From: Rossellomorea sp. SC111
GTDB taxonomy: Bacteria; Bacillota; Bacilli; Bacillales; Bacillaceae_B
Direction: 5' to 3'
DNA length: 64,000 bases
Assembly (NCBI RefSeq): GCF_024733565.1
Contig: NZ_JANIOC010000004.1
Span: 187,640-251,639 of the forward strand
Each line of letters opens with the position of its first letter. Position 1 is the first letter of the stretch. Below the pieces are notes generated by a model. That model saw only the letters and a program-made list of their open reading frames with translations. It made no database searches and was not told the origin of the DNA. Below are positions 23,981 to 32,231 of this stretch, piece after piece. The position numbers and the translations under genes are program-made.

Positions 23981-25050
23981 ACATTCTCCCCCTTTCTTTC
24001 ATTCACACCAAGGAAATAGATTGAGGTTGGGACACCAAGTATGACGATGAATCGTATGATCGTATTCCATTTGAACAGCATCTCCACACCTTCCCAATTA
24101 TCAATCCATAAGCACACCAAATAGATAAATATAGATAGTCCAATAATAAGCAATGACGACTTGGCACTTGGCCATAGACACATGCGAATGATTCTCTCAA
24201 GCATCCATAATACTAATGAAATGTACAGGAGGGTGAAAATGACAACGCTAAGTAAGAAGAACACCGTTAACCTATCAAACATAATCCAGGTCAAATGAAT
24301 AGCGTCTACCGTCATGACAAACGGAAATATGAAATGGGAAGTCGTTGCTTGTCCGAAAGTAAGAACAGGTACATAAACAGATAACAGGAAGATTGGTATA
24401 AGAACAATTCCTGTCCACATAATCTTTCTTCCTTTGAACGGAACCAATGGGTGAATAAAGCCCAGAAACAGAAAAGAGCCACCAATGGCAAAGTAGCTTT
24501 TTAAATAAGAAGCTTTGGTTAAGAAGGAGAAATCATGGGGAAATAGGGGATAGATATAGCGCCAATCCACATTTTGAAAAGAGGAAATCATAATAAAACA
24601 AAGGATAGGAAACAATAGCAGGAAAATTAAGTAGCCGGTTCTGATTATCCCTTCAATCCCCTTAAGTGCTAAGTAGCATGCAACCGTCATGATAAGAGCC
24701 ATAATAGCCCATAGAGGTGTTTTTGAAAGGAATACGATGGAAACAATCTCGGAATAGGCTCGCACAGAAATGATGTTTGCCATTAGAAAGTAAATAAAGG
24801 TTGGCGCAAGAAAAATAAATGTGAGAACCTTCCCTTTGTCCTTGTAAATGGTAATGATGTCTTTGTCAGGAAAACGACTGATCCCCTTCAACAATAAATA
24901 GAGTAAGATGAAATGGATAGTGACTCCAATCATAATCGGAATCCAGTGTCCTTGAGTTGTACTCATTATAATATTGGCCGGATACAAGAAAAGGATGAGT
25001 CCCACATGAGTTAATATGTACAATATACTGACATACAGGCTTCTATCCAC
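23977..25050 (-). CDS. Spore germination protein, GerB family permease
   Basis: A 357-residue integral membrane protein with about ten helices, of the amino acid-polyamine-organocation transporter fold used by GerB subunits (germinant-binding subunit). Typical features are the start LYILTHVGLILFLYPANII, the PDKDIITIYKDKGK loop and the GIEGIIRTGYLIF segment. It overlaps GerA-type by 8 bases and GerC-type by 4. Together the three form a receptor that detects a nutrient and starts germination; the nutrient cannot be deduced. Confidence 0.92.
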   Translation of the reverse strand: MDRSLYVSILYILTHVGLILFLYPANIIMSTTQGHWIPIMIGVTIHFILLYLLLKGISRFPDKDIITIYKDKGKVLTFIFLAPTFIYFLMANIISVRAYSEIVSIVFLSKTPLWAIMALIMTVACYLALKGIEGIIRTGYLIFLLLFPILCFIMISSFQNVDWRYIYPLFPHDFSFLTKASYLKSYFAIGGSFLFLGFIHPLVPFKGRKIMWTGIVLIPIFLLSVYVPVLTFGQATTSHFIFPFVMTVDAIHLTWIMFDRLTVFFLLSVVIFTLLYISLVLWMLERIIRMCLWPSAKSSLLIIGLSIFIYLVCLWIDNWEGVEMLFKWNTIIRFIVILGVPTSIYFLGVNERKGENV

Positions 25051-26350
25051 TATTATTTTCTCCTTTCATCGTAATATAAGGCATCCCTAACGTGTTAAAA
25101 CCGGCTAGATAGGCAGAAACAAAAAATATGCCTGCAAATAATCCAAATACACCAAATATGGCGGAAAGTATCAATAGGAGATACTTAAAGATTCGAATGA
25201 ATAGGGAATTGGCGAAACCAATGATGGTCGAATTGGCGATCGTTGTCGCAGCTAAAATGATGATTAGCAGATTACTGACTAATCTTGCCTCTACAACCGC
25301 CTGTCCCAAGATGATCCCTCCTACCATGGTAATCGTTGGGCCAACGCTTTTTGGAAGTCTTAAACTCGCCTCCAATATTAACTCCAGAATAAGGAGCATT
25401 AACATCGTTTCTATAAACGCAGGATATGGTACCCCTTCTCGAGACTGGGCAACAGATAATGCTAATTCTATTCTGAGCATTTCCGGATTCACTGAAACCA
25501 ATGCTACATATAATCCAGGAAGAATCACGGCAATAAGAGCTCCCGTTATTCTAAGCAGTCTCATGGCGAACATGATCGGATATGAATAGTTTCGGTCATT
25601 CTCCAGAAAAAACAGATCTGAAAATACATTGGGAAGGATTAGAGCGAATGGGAATCTGTCTAAAAGTAATACAATCTTCCCTCTTTCCAGGCTTCTATAA
25701 ACCTCTAAAGGAATTTCAGTCGTTTTAAAACTCGAGATCACATTTCTTTTTGGAAATCCCAGCATGTTCGAGATATCTTGTAAGTTGTTTAACTCTAAGT
25801 GCTTATTTCTTTCCATTCTGGAAATGATTTCATCCTTCAGCTTCGCATTGACTTTATCCGTACGAAATAGGAGCGAAACGTTCTTCTTTTGCTCCTTACC
25901 AAATGAATAGGCCGTCACATTCAAATTAACGGAATTAATCTCTTTGCGGATCACGCCGATATTCGTGGTCAGATCCTCAGTGAAAGCAAGTAAAGGACCT
26001 TGTAGAATATTGTCATTCGTAGGTGGCTCGATTCCCCGGCTCAATTCCCTGCCGACCGTGTCAACAAAAGGAATCACAGCATTTTGACTCTTTATATAAA
26101 TAAGCAGTTTGCCTTCTACTATTGTTTGAATAAGATCGCTTTGCTCTTTCTTCTCTTCAATTTGATGTAAAAACTCCCCTTCACCACTCAGATGAAAATG
26201 TTTCTCGAGAGCCTGTATCGTTTTGGGCATATCGATGAGGCTATCCAGACCAAGCAATACAAAGTGTTTATGATCAATGATTTGCTCCAGCATGAAAAAG
26301 TCATCGTTACTACCAAGCACATCCTTGATTTCCTTTAAAATAGAATCCAT
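25043..26350 (-). CDS. Spore germination protein, GerA family
   Basis: A 435-residue A subunit. A soluble N-terminal domain (about 1-235, with LLIYIKSQNAVIPFVDTVGRELSRGIEPPTND and the RGKIVLLLDRFPFALILPNVF strand) precedes a membrane domain of five or six helices with MRLLRITGALIAVILPGLYVALVS and GRESP-equivalent AQSREGVPYPAFIE. It is at the short end for the family (usually 470-530) because the N-terminal tail is brief. It is the first gene of the operon. The ATG has GAGGAGCTTCCC upstream. The subunit forms ion-conducting oligomers in the spore membrane. Confidence 0.92.
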   Translation of the reverse strand: MDSILKEIKDVLGSNDDFFMLEQIIDHKHFVLLGLDSLIDMPKTIQALEKHFHLSGEGEFLHQIEEKKEQSDLIQTIVEGKLLIYIKSQNAVIPFVDTVGRELSRGIEPPTNDNILQGPLLAFTEDLTTNIGVIRKEINSVNLNVTAYSFGKEQKKNVSLLFRTDKVNAKLKDEIISRMERNKHLELNNLQDISNMLGFPKRNVISSFKTTEIPLEVYRSLERGKIVLLLDRFPFALILPNVFSDLFFLENDRNYSYPIMFAMRLLRITGALIAVILPGLYVALVSVNPEMLRIELALSVAQSREGVPYPAFIETMLMLLILELILEASLRLPKSVGPTITMVGGIILGQAVVEARLVSNLLIIILAATTIANSTIIGFANSLFIRIFKYLLLILSAIFGVFGLFAGIFFVSAYLAGFNTLGMPYITMKGENNSG

Positions 26351-26415
26351 ATAAGGGAAGCTCCTCTAAATACATCATTAAAAACAACTTATCCATATCG
26401 TGGATATTTTATTCA

Positions 26416-26444
26416 GGAAGCGCGGGGACGGTTCTGTTGCTTCC
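26416..26444. repeat. REP-like repeat, type 1, single half
   Basis: GGAAGCGCGGGGACGG, TTCTGTTGCTTCC. It lies between the ABC-F terminator and the germination operon. Confidence 0.85.
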
Positions 26445-26457
26445 TTCCACACAAAAA

Positions 26458-26482
26458 CGGTGACCGGGAAATCCGGTCACCG
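26458..26482 (-). terminator. Intrinsic terminator of the ABC-F gene
   Basis: CGGTGACCGG at 26458-26467 pairs perfectly with CCGGTCACCG at 26473-26482; on the reverse strand the stem is followed by five T. It lies 47 bases after the ABC-F stop codon. Confidence 0.88.
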
Positions 26483-26529
26483 CTTTTCATCGTACTCATA
26501 TAGAATCAAATCTACTTTTATAATGTACC

Positions 26530-28014
26530 TCACTCCATAGATATTTTTTTCGTGGCAACATTTTGTTGAAATGCCTGATCATGCTCCACCATAAGCATGG
26601 TTGGGTTGAAGCTATGGATAAGCTCTTCAATCTGCATGCGTGAATAAATATCAATAAAGTTTAATGGCTCATCCCAAATGTACAAATGGGCTTTCTCACA
26701 TAAGCTTTTCGCTATAAGCAATTTTTTCTTTTGTCCACCAGAATAATGAGAAATGTCCTTTTCAAACTGAATCCGGTCAAAGTCCATCTTCCGTAGAATG
26801 GATTTAAACAACGTCTCATCAATCAGGTGCTCGTCAATAAAGTCAGATAACATGCCTTTCAAATGAGAAGTGTCTTGATGTACATACGATATAACAAGAG
26901 CCGAACTTACCTTCATTGTCCCTCTGTACTGAAGGGGCTCTCCTAAGATCAGTTTCAAAATACTACTTTTCCCACTTCCATTCTTCCCATCAAGGATGAC
27001 GCGATCTCCTTGTTCCAGGTTAAAGCTGATCGGTTTATTCACGATTTTACCATCGTACATAACGGACACATCCGTCAGACTCACCAATTCTTTCGAATGA
27101 AGTTCCAATGGCTCTATTTTTAATGCCTCTGTTTTTTCTACATTTTTCAGCAAATTTGATTTTTCCTCAATGGCTTTTTGCTGTCTTGTTTCGAGGTTTT
27201 TAGATCGTTTCATCATCTTCGCTGCTTTATGACCTACAAAACCCTTGTCCAATTTAGAACCAGAATTCGTGGTTCCTCTTTTGGACGCTTCCACGTGATT
27301 TGACCAACCCGCTGACCGTTTCGAAGACTGTTGTAGCCGCCCGATGTCTTTCTGCAGGCGTTCGTTTGTGGCTTCTTCATGTTCCTGTTGTCTATCAAAA
27401 TTCAGCTTCCAGGAAGAATAATTTCCACTTTGAACTTCTATATTTGTTTTATTGATAGACAAAATGTGATCAACGCACCCGTCCACAAAATGCCTATCAT
27501 GTGAAATTAAGATAAATCCTTTTTTCTTGCTTAAATAGTCTGCAACCATCTTTCGGGCATTCGTATCTAAATGATTGGTTGGCTCATCGATTAACAGAAA
27601 TTGACCTTCATTTAAGAAAAGTGCAGCAAGCAACACCTTCGTTTGTTCCCCATTGGATAACGTCTCAAATGGACGGTACATTACCTCGGCGTCGACATGT
27701 AAATACGAAATCTCCCGAAGGAACTGCCAGTCTTCTGCTTGAGGGCATATGCTTTCTAAAATTTCATGAGTGTATTTGCTTTTATCGGCTACCGGATAAG
27801 GAAAATAATTAAATTCAACCGAAGAATTGATTTTCCCGCTATACTCATAATTTCCTAATAACAAATGAAAAAATGTGGTCTTCCCTCTTCCATTTCGTCC
27901 GATAAACCCAAGCTTCCAATCTGTATCTATTTGAAAGTTTACATTTTCGAATATAGGATCAAAACTGCTTGGATAAGAAAAAGTCAGGTTTTGCACTTGA
28001 ATCATTGACATCAT
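26530..28014 (-). CDS. ABC-F ribosomal protection protein, Lsa family
   Basis: A 494-residue protein with two ABC domains and no membrane segments. Domain 1 has Walker A GRNGRGKTT (about residue 38), signature TLSNGEQTKVLLA and Walker B FLLIDEPTNHLD; domain 2 has DGKNGSGKSS, SHYSGGQKKKLL and LYIWDEPLNF. The interdomain linker (about 215-300) is long and basic, as in antibiotic-resistance ABC-F proteins. The pattern matches the Lsa group, which protects the ribosome against lincosamides, streptogramin A and pleuromutilins. Two ATGs follow GGAGGAATT; either 28014 or 28011 may be used. A leader peptide and hairpins precede it. Confidence 0.88.
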   Translation of the reverse strand: MMSMIQVQNLTFSYPSSFDPIFENVNFQIDTDWKLGFIGRNGRGKTTFFHLLLGNYEYSGKINSSVEFNYFPYPVADKSKYTHEILESICPQAEDWQFLREISYLHVDAEVMYRPFETLSNGEQTKVLLAALFLNEGQFLLIDEPTNHLDTNARKMVADYLSKKKGFILISHDRHFVDGCVDHILSINKTNIEVQSGNYSSWKLNFDRQQEHEEATNERLQKDIGRLQQSSKRSAGWSNHVEASKRGTTNSGSKLDKGFVGHKAAKMMKRSKNLETRQQKAIEEKSNLLKNVEKTEALKIEPLELHSKELVSLTDVSVMYDGKIVNKPISFNLEQGDRVILDGKNGSGKSSILKLILGEPLQYRGTMKVSSALVISYVHQDTSHLKGMLSDFIDEHLIDETLFKSILRKMDFDRIQFEKDISHYSGGQKKKLLIAKSLCEKAHLYIWDEPLNFIDIYSRMQIEELIHSFNPTMLMVEHDQAFQQNVATKKISME

Positions 28015-28067
28015 AATTCCTCCTTTGTATATTGCATGTTCCTGATATACAAAGTCGACTTATCCAT
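28011..28067 (-). CDS. Leader peptide of the ABC-F gene (18 residues)
   Basis: ATG 28067 opens the frame MDKSTLYIRNMQYTKEEL, ending in a TGA that overlaps the first ABC-F ATG (ATGA). The frame runs through a hairpin (28024-28053) whose end touches the ABC-F Shine-Dalgarno site. A GGAG lies 13 bases before the ATG, rather far. Such short upstream frames control many ribosome-protection and erm genes by antibiotic-stalled translation. That role here is inferred from layout. Confidence 0.45.
   Translation of the reverse strand: MDKSTLYIRNMQYTKEEL
28024..28053 (-). promoter_or_regulatory. Hairpin before the ABC-F ribosome binding site
   Basis: TTTGTATAT and ATATACAAA are exact complements (28024-28032 with 28045-28053) around a 12-base loop. 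On the transcript the stem ends directly before GGAGG, so opening or closing it could change access to the ribosome site. Confidence 0.55.
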
Positions 28068-28079
28068 CGATTCTATTTT

Positions 28080-28121
28080 ACTCCGTATAAGTTTGATGGA
28101 CAGGAACGACTTATACGGAGT
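28080..28121 (-). promoter_or_regulatory. Upstream hairpin in the ABC-F leader
   Basis: ACTCCGTATAAGT at 28080-28092 and ACTTATACGGAGT at 28109-28121 are 13-base exact complements. It lies just before the leader peptide and contains that peptide's GGAG. It could be an attenuator or an operator; there is no T run. Confidence 0.55.
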
Positions 28122-28149
28122 GGATCATGCACAACACTTGTGTCGGTAC

Positions 28150-28386
28150 TCATCTCATCTCTCCTTTACCAATTAGAGTGTGGATAGAATGATGAAAAGT
28201 ATACTTCGCATCAATGAGAGAATAAAAAAATCCCCCCATAGTTATTGGAAGGATTGTCATACACTCATATTGGATACGTCTTTCATGGGATGGAAATGAT
28301 CTCCATAACCAATAAGACATAAACAAGTTTATAAAAATGAACAGACTAATCCTATACTTACATGTTCGAACTTTTATTCGATTCAC
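28150..28386 (-). CDS. Doubtful small membrane protein
   Basis: A 78-codon frame with two hydrophobic stretches (about residues 14-30 and 45-58) and a basic N-terminus. It starts at GTG without a visible Shine-Dalgarno sequence and I recognise no family. It precedes the ABC-F leader in the same direction. It may be a gene fragment or chance frame in an AT-rich region. Confidence 0.25.
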   Translation of the reverse strand: MNRIKVRTCKYRISLFIFINLFMSYWLWRSFPSHERRIQYECMTILPITMGGFFYSLIDAKYTFHHSIHTLIGKGEMR

Positions 28387-28697
28387 ACAAAATATAGATT
28401 AGTTAATCATTGTTCATTCATCAGCTCTCTCGTATTGATTTAAAGTATCATCATCTATCCACGTCTCAGAGAAAAATGAAACATTCATTTTTCGAACTTA
28501 AGTATATCACGAATGTTCCCTGCCTGGGAAGCACGGGGACGGTTCTCGTGCTTCCTTTTCACTTATCCAACGTAACACCCCACTCAGGACCTAAGGGGAC
28601 AGGCACCTTGGCACCCATTTAAAAGGAAAAAGCATCGAAAACCAGTTTACAATAAAAAAAGAGCTTCACACCCAGAATAATGGGGTGAAGCTCTTTT
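28387..28697. other. Non-coding stretch with repeats of both types
   Basis: Between the doubtful small frame and the cupin gene. It contains a type 1 half unit, a type 2 unit and the cupin terminator, all listed separately, and no credible gene. Confidence 0.6.
28527..28616. repeat. REP-like repeats, type 1 half unit followed by type 2
   Basis: 28527-28555: GGAAGCACGGGGACGG, TTCTCGTGCTTCC with a T4 run. 28590-28616: type 2 core AAGGGGACAGG with flanks CCT and CACCTTGG. Confidence 0.85.
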
Positions 28698-28699
28698 TT
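28654..28699 (-). terminator. Terminator overlapping the cupin gene end
   Basis: AAAAAAGAGCTTCAC pairs with GTGAAGCTCTTTTTT across a loop. On the reverse strand the hairpin begins inside the last codon and stop of the cupin gene and ends in a T run, a standard intrinsic terminator. Confidence 0.88.
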
Positions 28700-29003
28700 A
28701 TCCCTGCAGCAAATCCTTCCGAATCGGCGAAAACATATCCAAGATCACGCACTCCTCGAGCACCTTCACCCGATGCTGGATGCTCGAAGGAATATATTGC
28801 GTATCCCCTTGCTTCAGGATTCGTTTTTCTCCATCGACTTCGAATTCTACTTGTCCTTTTTCAATAAAGCTCAATTGCTCTTCCGGATGCTGATCGATAT
28901 CACCGACGAATCCTTCCGAGAGCTCCACCTTCACGAGCATCATGGAACCTTCACTGCTTAACACTTCTCTTTTTACCATTGCGATCGACTCTCCTTTTTC
29001 CAT
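28698..29003 (-). CDS. Cupin domain protein
   Basis: A 101-residue single cupin. Motif 1 is reduced to DQHPEEQLSFIEKGQVEFEVDG (His-Glu present) and motif 2 is GDTQYIPSSIQHRVKVLEE (His present), so a metal site is plausible. Small cupins of this type bind sugars or act as accessory proteins in uptake clusters. It follows a truncated TRAP permease, whose intact relatives often carry such a cupin, so it was probably cotranscribed with that transporter. Start at 29003 after GAGG, or at an internal ATG 28979; uncertain. Confidence 0.75.
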   Translation of the reverse strand: MEKGESIAMVKREVLSSEGSMMLVKVELSEGFVGDIDQHPEEQLSFIEKGQVEFEVDGEKRILKQGDTQYIPSSIQHRVKVLEECVILDMFSPIRKDLLQG

Positions 29004-29015
29004 CTAGCTGATTCC

Positions 29016-29361
29016 TCAGAATAGGCTTGGGTTTATTAATTTCGGAAGATAAAATGCCACTTCCGGTAAAAATGCGACGAATAATAACACGACGAGGACA
29101 ATCAAGATATACGGCATGACAGCAGAGAAGGATTTCTCGATGCTGAGCTTACCGATCTTCGCTGCCAACAGGAGACATAACCCGTAAGGTGGGGTGACGA
29201 GTCCGATGGCGAGCGTCATGACCACGATCAGTCCAAGATGCACTGGCTCCATTCCGAATAGATTGGCTGTCGGCAGGATGACCGGTACGAATAAGATCAT
29301 GGCCGGGATTGCGTCCATGAACGTACCGACGAACAGGAAGAATGCAATGATGATCAAGATG
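29016..29361 (-). pseudogene. TRAP transporter large permease (DctM), C-terminal remnant
   Basis: About 115 residues equal to the last quarter of DctM: FLFVGTFMDAIPAMILFVPVILPTA, GLIVVMTLAIGLVTPPYGLCLLLAA and a final helix. DctM normally has about 425 residues. The remnant begins exactly at a REP-like sequence, whose GGGGACGG now encodes Met-Gly-Thr-Val. DctQ and DctP are missing. It is a different paralogue from the intact DctM at 61693-62973. Confidence 0.85.
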
Positions 29362-29379
29362 ACCGTCCCCATGCTTCCC
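29362..29379. repeat. REP-like repeat, type 1 right half, at the DctM break
   Basis: ACCGTCCCCATGCTTCCC, placed exactly at the truncation point of the TRAP permease gene. Confidence 0.8.
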
Positions 29380-29447
29380 GATTTATGTACTCATAAACAA
29401 GATCCATTGGGATAAACTATTTTAGACCAATGACAGGAGGTATTTAA

Positions 29448-30458
29448 ATGGAATTTAGTAATCACCACCCTAAGATAAGTGCATCAGAACTCGCAAACCT
29501 TTGGACACAATATGTGAATGATAGCTTAGCACGCTGTATGTTTCGTTATTTCCTTCATCATGTTCAAGATACAGATATTATTCAGGTTCTTGAATATGCC
29601 TTTGAGCTAACGGAAAGACACCTTCAAAAGGTTGAAGAATTTTTAACAATAGAAGGGTATCCAATACCAAAAGGATTTACAGATGAAGATGTTACCGTAG
29701 ATGCACCCCCATTATTTACAGACAGCTATATCATTGTTTATCTACATATCATGGCGATTCACGGGCTCACTAGATATGCAGGTGCAATTGGCAATGTCAC
29801 TCGGGAAGATCAGAGGAACTATTTTATTGGAGTTATCAAGGAAACGTTGGAATTGTATGATAGGTCTACTAAAGTCCTTACACATAAAGGTATTATTAGC
29901 AAACCACCTAGTTTGAACAATCACCAAAAAGTTGAGTTTATAAAGAAACAAAATTTCTTAACAGGTTGGCTTGGAAAACGCAGACCGATAAATGCAGTAG
30001 AAATAAGCGGCACCTATCTGAATTTGCAGAAAACAATGGTGAAGACAGTCCTTGAATTAGGCTTCAGTCAAGTTGCTAAATCTAAAGAAGTCAGGAATTA
30101 CATGGAACGGGCCAGGCAGCTCTGTAACGATCACTTTAAAGTACTATCTTCTATGTTAATTGAAGATAATTTACACATCCCCAGGACATATGAGACGGAG
30201 GTGACTGATTCAACCACTCCTCCTTTTTCAGACAAGCTTATGTTGTTTCATGTAACTACTCTACTCTCTTCTGCCATTGGTTATTACGGTGAAGCAATGT
30301 CGATAAGCCAACGAAGGGATTTAGCGGTGAGTTATGCTAAAATGATTGCAGAAATTGGACTGTTAGGTGAAGACGGCATGAATCTACTAATAGAAAATGA
30401 GTGGATGGAACAGCCTCCTCTGGCAACAGATCATAAAGCCTTGGCAAAAAATAAATGA
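29448..30458 (+). CDS. DUF3231 family protein
   Basis: A 336-residue protein made of two homologous halves (about 1-165 and 175-336). Each half starts with a helix such as ISASELANLWTQYVNDSLARCMFRYF or VEISGTYLNLQKTMVKTVLELGF and contains the pattern P.P..FTDE-VTVDAPPLFTDSY / YETEVTDSTTPPFSDKLM. The repeated helical halves with conserved His and Glu resemble ferritin-like four-helix folds, a known feature of this Bacillales family. The biochemical function is unknown; some members are linked to spores. It starts after ACAGGAGGTATTTAA. Confidence 0.85.
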   Translation: MEFSNHHPKISASELANLWTQYVNDSLARCMFRYFLHHVQDTDIIQVLEYAFELTERHLQKVEEFLTIEGYPIPKGFTDEDVTVDAPPLFTDSYIIVYLHIMAIHGLTRYAGAIGNVTREDQRNYFIGVIKETLELYDRSTKVLTHKGIISKPPSLNNHQKVEFIKKQNFLTGWLGKRRPINAVEISGTYLNLQKTMVKTVLELGFSQVAKSKEVRNYMERARQLCNDHFKVLSSMLIEDNLHIPRTYETEVTDSTTPPFSDKLMLFHVTTLLSSAIGYYGEAMSISQRRDLAVSYAKMIAEIGLLGEDGMNLLIENEWMEQPPLATDHKALAKNK

Positions 30459-30467
30459 TGTAGAGTG

Positions 30468-30932
30468 ATGGAAAAAAAAGATAAAATCATTGAGAGTATA
30501 GTATGGAGTATCGCCCTGCCTGGATTTTCTCAATTATTAAATGGCCGGCTTATAAAAGGAATTCTCTTTGTGGGTTTGGAGATTATGGTAAACGTCATGG
30601 CAAACTTTAATGAAATGATCCGCTTGAGTTTCATTGGAAATATAGAGGATGTCGTCTCACATACAAATTATCAGTGGCTTATGTTTTATCCTTGTTTATA
30701 CTTCTTCGCGATGTGGGATGCCTTTAAGGACGCAGGTGGCGGGGAAGAACCTTATTCCTATCTTCCATTCGTCAGTTCCGCATTCCTTGTGACAGTAGGA
30801 ATTATGTATTCAGCACAAGCCAAAATCTTCGGAATAGTATTGGGGTCGGTGTGGTTTCCCATGTTATGTGTCATTCCTGGATTGATAATTGGATTTTCTT
30901 TAAAAATAATATTAAACAAAAAGCATAGATAG
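30468..30932 (+). CDS. Conserved membrane protein of unknown function
   Basis: A 154-residue protein with about four membrane segments and an N-terminal ALPGFSQLLNGRLIKGILFVGLE motif, which recalls the TM2-type LPGLGQ-Y-G motif of small Bacillaceae membrane proteins. A short acidic loop DAFKDAGGGEEPYSYLP separates helices two and three. It is nine bases after the DUF3231 gene, so they are likely cotranscribed. There is no clear Shine-Dalgarno sequence, which supports translational coupling. Role unknown. Confidence 0.7.
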   Translation: MEKKDKIIESIVWSIALPGFSQLLNGRLIKGILFVGLEIMVNVMANFNEMIRLSFIGNIEDVVSHTNYQWLMFYPCLYFFAMWDAFKDAGGGEEPYSYLPFVSSAFLVTVGIMYSAQAKIFGIVLGSVWFPMLCVIPGLIIGFSLKIILNKKHR

Positions 30933-31386
30933 ATTGAGCGGAAGCATAGGGACGGTTCTTGTGCTTCCTATTAGGACAACGAAAAGCAGGTGAACAGAAA
31001 AACCTTACTCAATAATTAATCAACTAACAATATCATAACCTTCGCCACTCAACAATTTCCAATCCCCACCAAAAACGCCCCCCAGTATTAATGTATTCAT
31101 ACTTATCCTCCATTCATTTTAATCGCTTCCAATAGTTCCAGTCATACAATAGAACGTTTTTCATTCTTAAAAGGATACGGGTATACGTTTCATCAAATTT
31201 TGTACCTTTACAAAAACTCTATTCTCAAAAAGTGAACTTACACCGACGTGACTGGTCTTAATAAAGAAGTAAATTCACTCAAAAGCCCTCTTCTACCATT
31301 TTATTACTATGAATTGTGCGGTAGTACAAGCAATCTACCATATTATGCATAAAATGAAATATCAAAACAGAAAGGAGGAAAAAACC
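30933..31386. other. Intergenic region before a spore-surface candidate
   Basis: Contains a type 1 REP-like half unit directly after the membrane protein gene, then about 400 bases of AT-rich sequence without a credible gene. Near 31345 CATAAAATG resembles a sigma-K minus-10 box (CATANNNTA, one mismatch); no clear minus-35 box was found, so this is weak. Confidence 0.45.
30940..30968. repeat. REP-like repeat, type 1, left half
   Basis: GGAAGCATAGGGACGG, TTCTTGTGCTTCC, nine bases after a stop codon. Confidence 0.85.
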
Positions 31387-31824
31387 TTGGGTATTTATTT
31401 AGACGGAAGGACCTCACAAAATGCTAGCTTAGCGAATAGCATCACCACTCCAATCCTTGTCGGGAGTGAAGAATTATTTGGGATTATTGGACTTGATGTA
31501 ACCAAAGCCACAGTGGGGCAGATCCGAGTACAATTTAATGGGACTGTTGCAGTGCAATTACCTCTTGTACCTCTTGCAACCAGTATTAATATTCGAATTG
31601 TTCGTGGAACAGAGCAAACGGGATTCACTACGGTTTATTCAGCAGAAGAAGCATTAGAGTTATCCATTCTTGGCCCTCAACTCATTACCTTTTCTGGGGC
31701 AGACTTCAACCCACCAAAGCCTGTTAGTGGACCACTGGTCTACTCTGCATTGATTAGCGCTACGGCCGTTGGAACTGTCAGAAGGGGCCCTGAAAGTTTT
31801 AGTGCCATTGCTACAGCTGGTTAA
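31387..31824 (+). CDS. Beta-rich protein, possible spore surface protein
   Basis: 145 residues from TTG 31387, which follows AAAGGAGGAAAAAACC. The sequence is rich in Thr, Val, Ile and Gly with strands such as VGQIRVQFNGTVAVQLPLVPL and SINIRIVRGTEQTGFTTVY, has no signal peptide and almost no charged clusters. This composition resembles the compact trimeric beta domains found on exosporium and coat proteins of Bacillus. I do not recognise a named family. Proximity to the collagen-like gene at 34.5 kb is suggestive only. Confidence 0.5.
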   Translation: MGIYLDGRTSQNASLANSITTPILVGSEELFGIIGLDVTKATVGQIRVQFNGTVAVQLPLVPLATSINIRIVRGTEQTGFTTVYSAEEALELSILGPQLITFSGADFNPPKPVSGPLVYSALISATAVGTVRRGPESFSAIATAG

Positions 31825-31852
31825 TAAGCTACAATGATTTGAGGCTTTGAAA

Positions 31853-31882
31853 TTGCCCCCTACCTTTAAGTAGAGGGCATTT
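31853..31882 (+). terminator. Intrinsic terminator of the beta-rich protein gene
   Basis: TGCCCCCTAC pairs with GTAGAGGGCA with one mismatch around a CTTTAA loop, followed by TTTGTTT. It lies 30 bases after the stop codon. Confidence 0.75.
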
Positions 31883-31936
31883 GTTTAGATTATCTTTTTT
31901 TTATCATCAAGAAGTTAAATTGCAGAACAGCGGCAA

Positions 31937-32122
31937 AGATTGCGATTACCTGCGATTACCATGGAGGCAAATACAGGGACCATTCCGAATATAGCAGCCC
32001 ATGGTGCATTGTCCAGATCAGCTAGAAGAAAAACAAATGGCTCATTTACCACATATAAAGAGTGGCAGAAGGTAACTGTTCACCTGATCCGCCATCAGAC
32101 CATTATAAGATCCAAGCCAACG
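31937..32122 (-). pseudogene. Mosaic of two gene fragments, one matching the YesM-type kinase
   Basis: On the reverse strand 32122-32057 reads RWLGSYNGLMADQVNSYLLP and is 62/66 identical in bases to 59374-59439 inside the intact sensor kinase (first 43 bases from the left identical). Further on (about 32046-31940), in another frame, it reads LDNAPWAAIFGMVPVFASMV, a membrane-protein-like remnant of unknown origin. Neither part has a start. A paralogous kinase or a partial duplication left this debris. Confidence 0.7.
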
Positions 32123-32231
32123 CACTCATCACCATATAAGCAAAATTCTACATAGATCACTATTTTGAAAGAAATAATAAAAAGAAGATCCAAATCATTG
32201 CTCTTCCTGTCATGGGTAATTCATGTCATCT

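Larger units (their letters stand above)
31825..32231. other. Region of terminator and gene debris
   Basis: About 400 bases without an intact gene. It holds a terminator (31853-31882) and a mosaic of two coding remnants (31937-32122), listed separately. Confidence 0.65.

Noticed and set aside
25128-25589. 153-codon forward frame opposite the GerA-type gene
   Set aside because: Antisense shadow of the membrane domain, no ribosome site.
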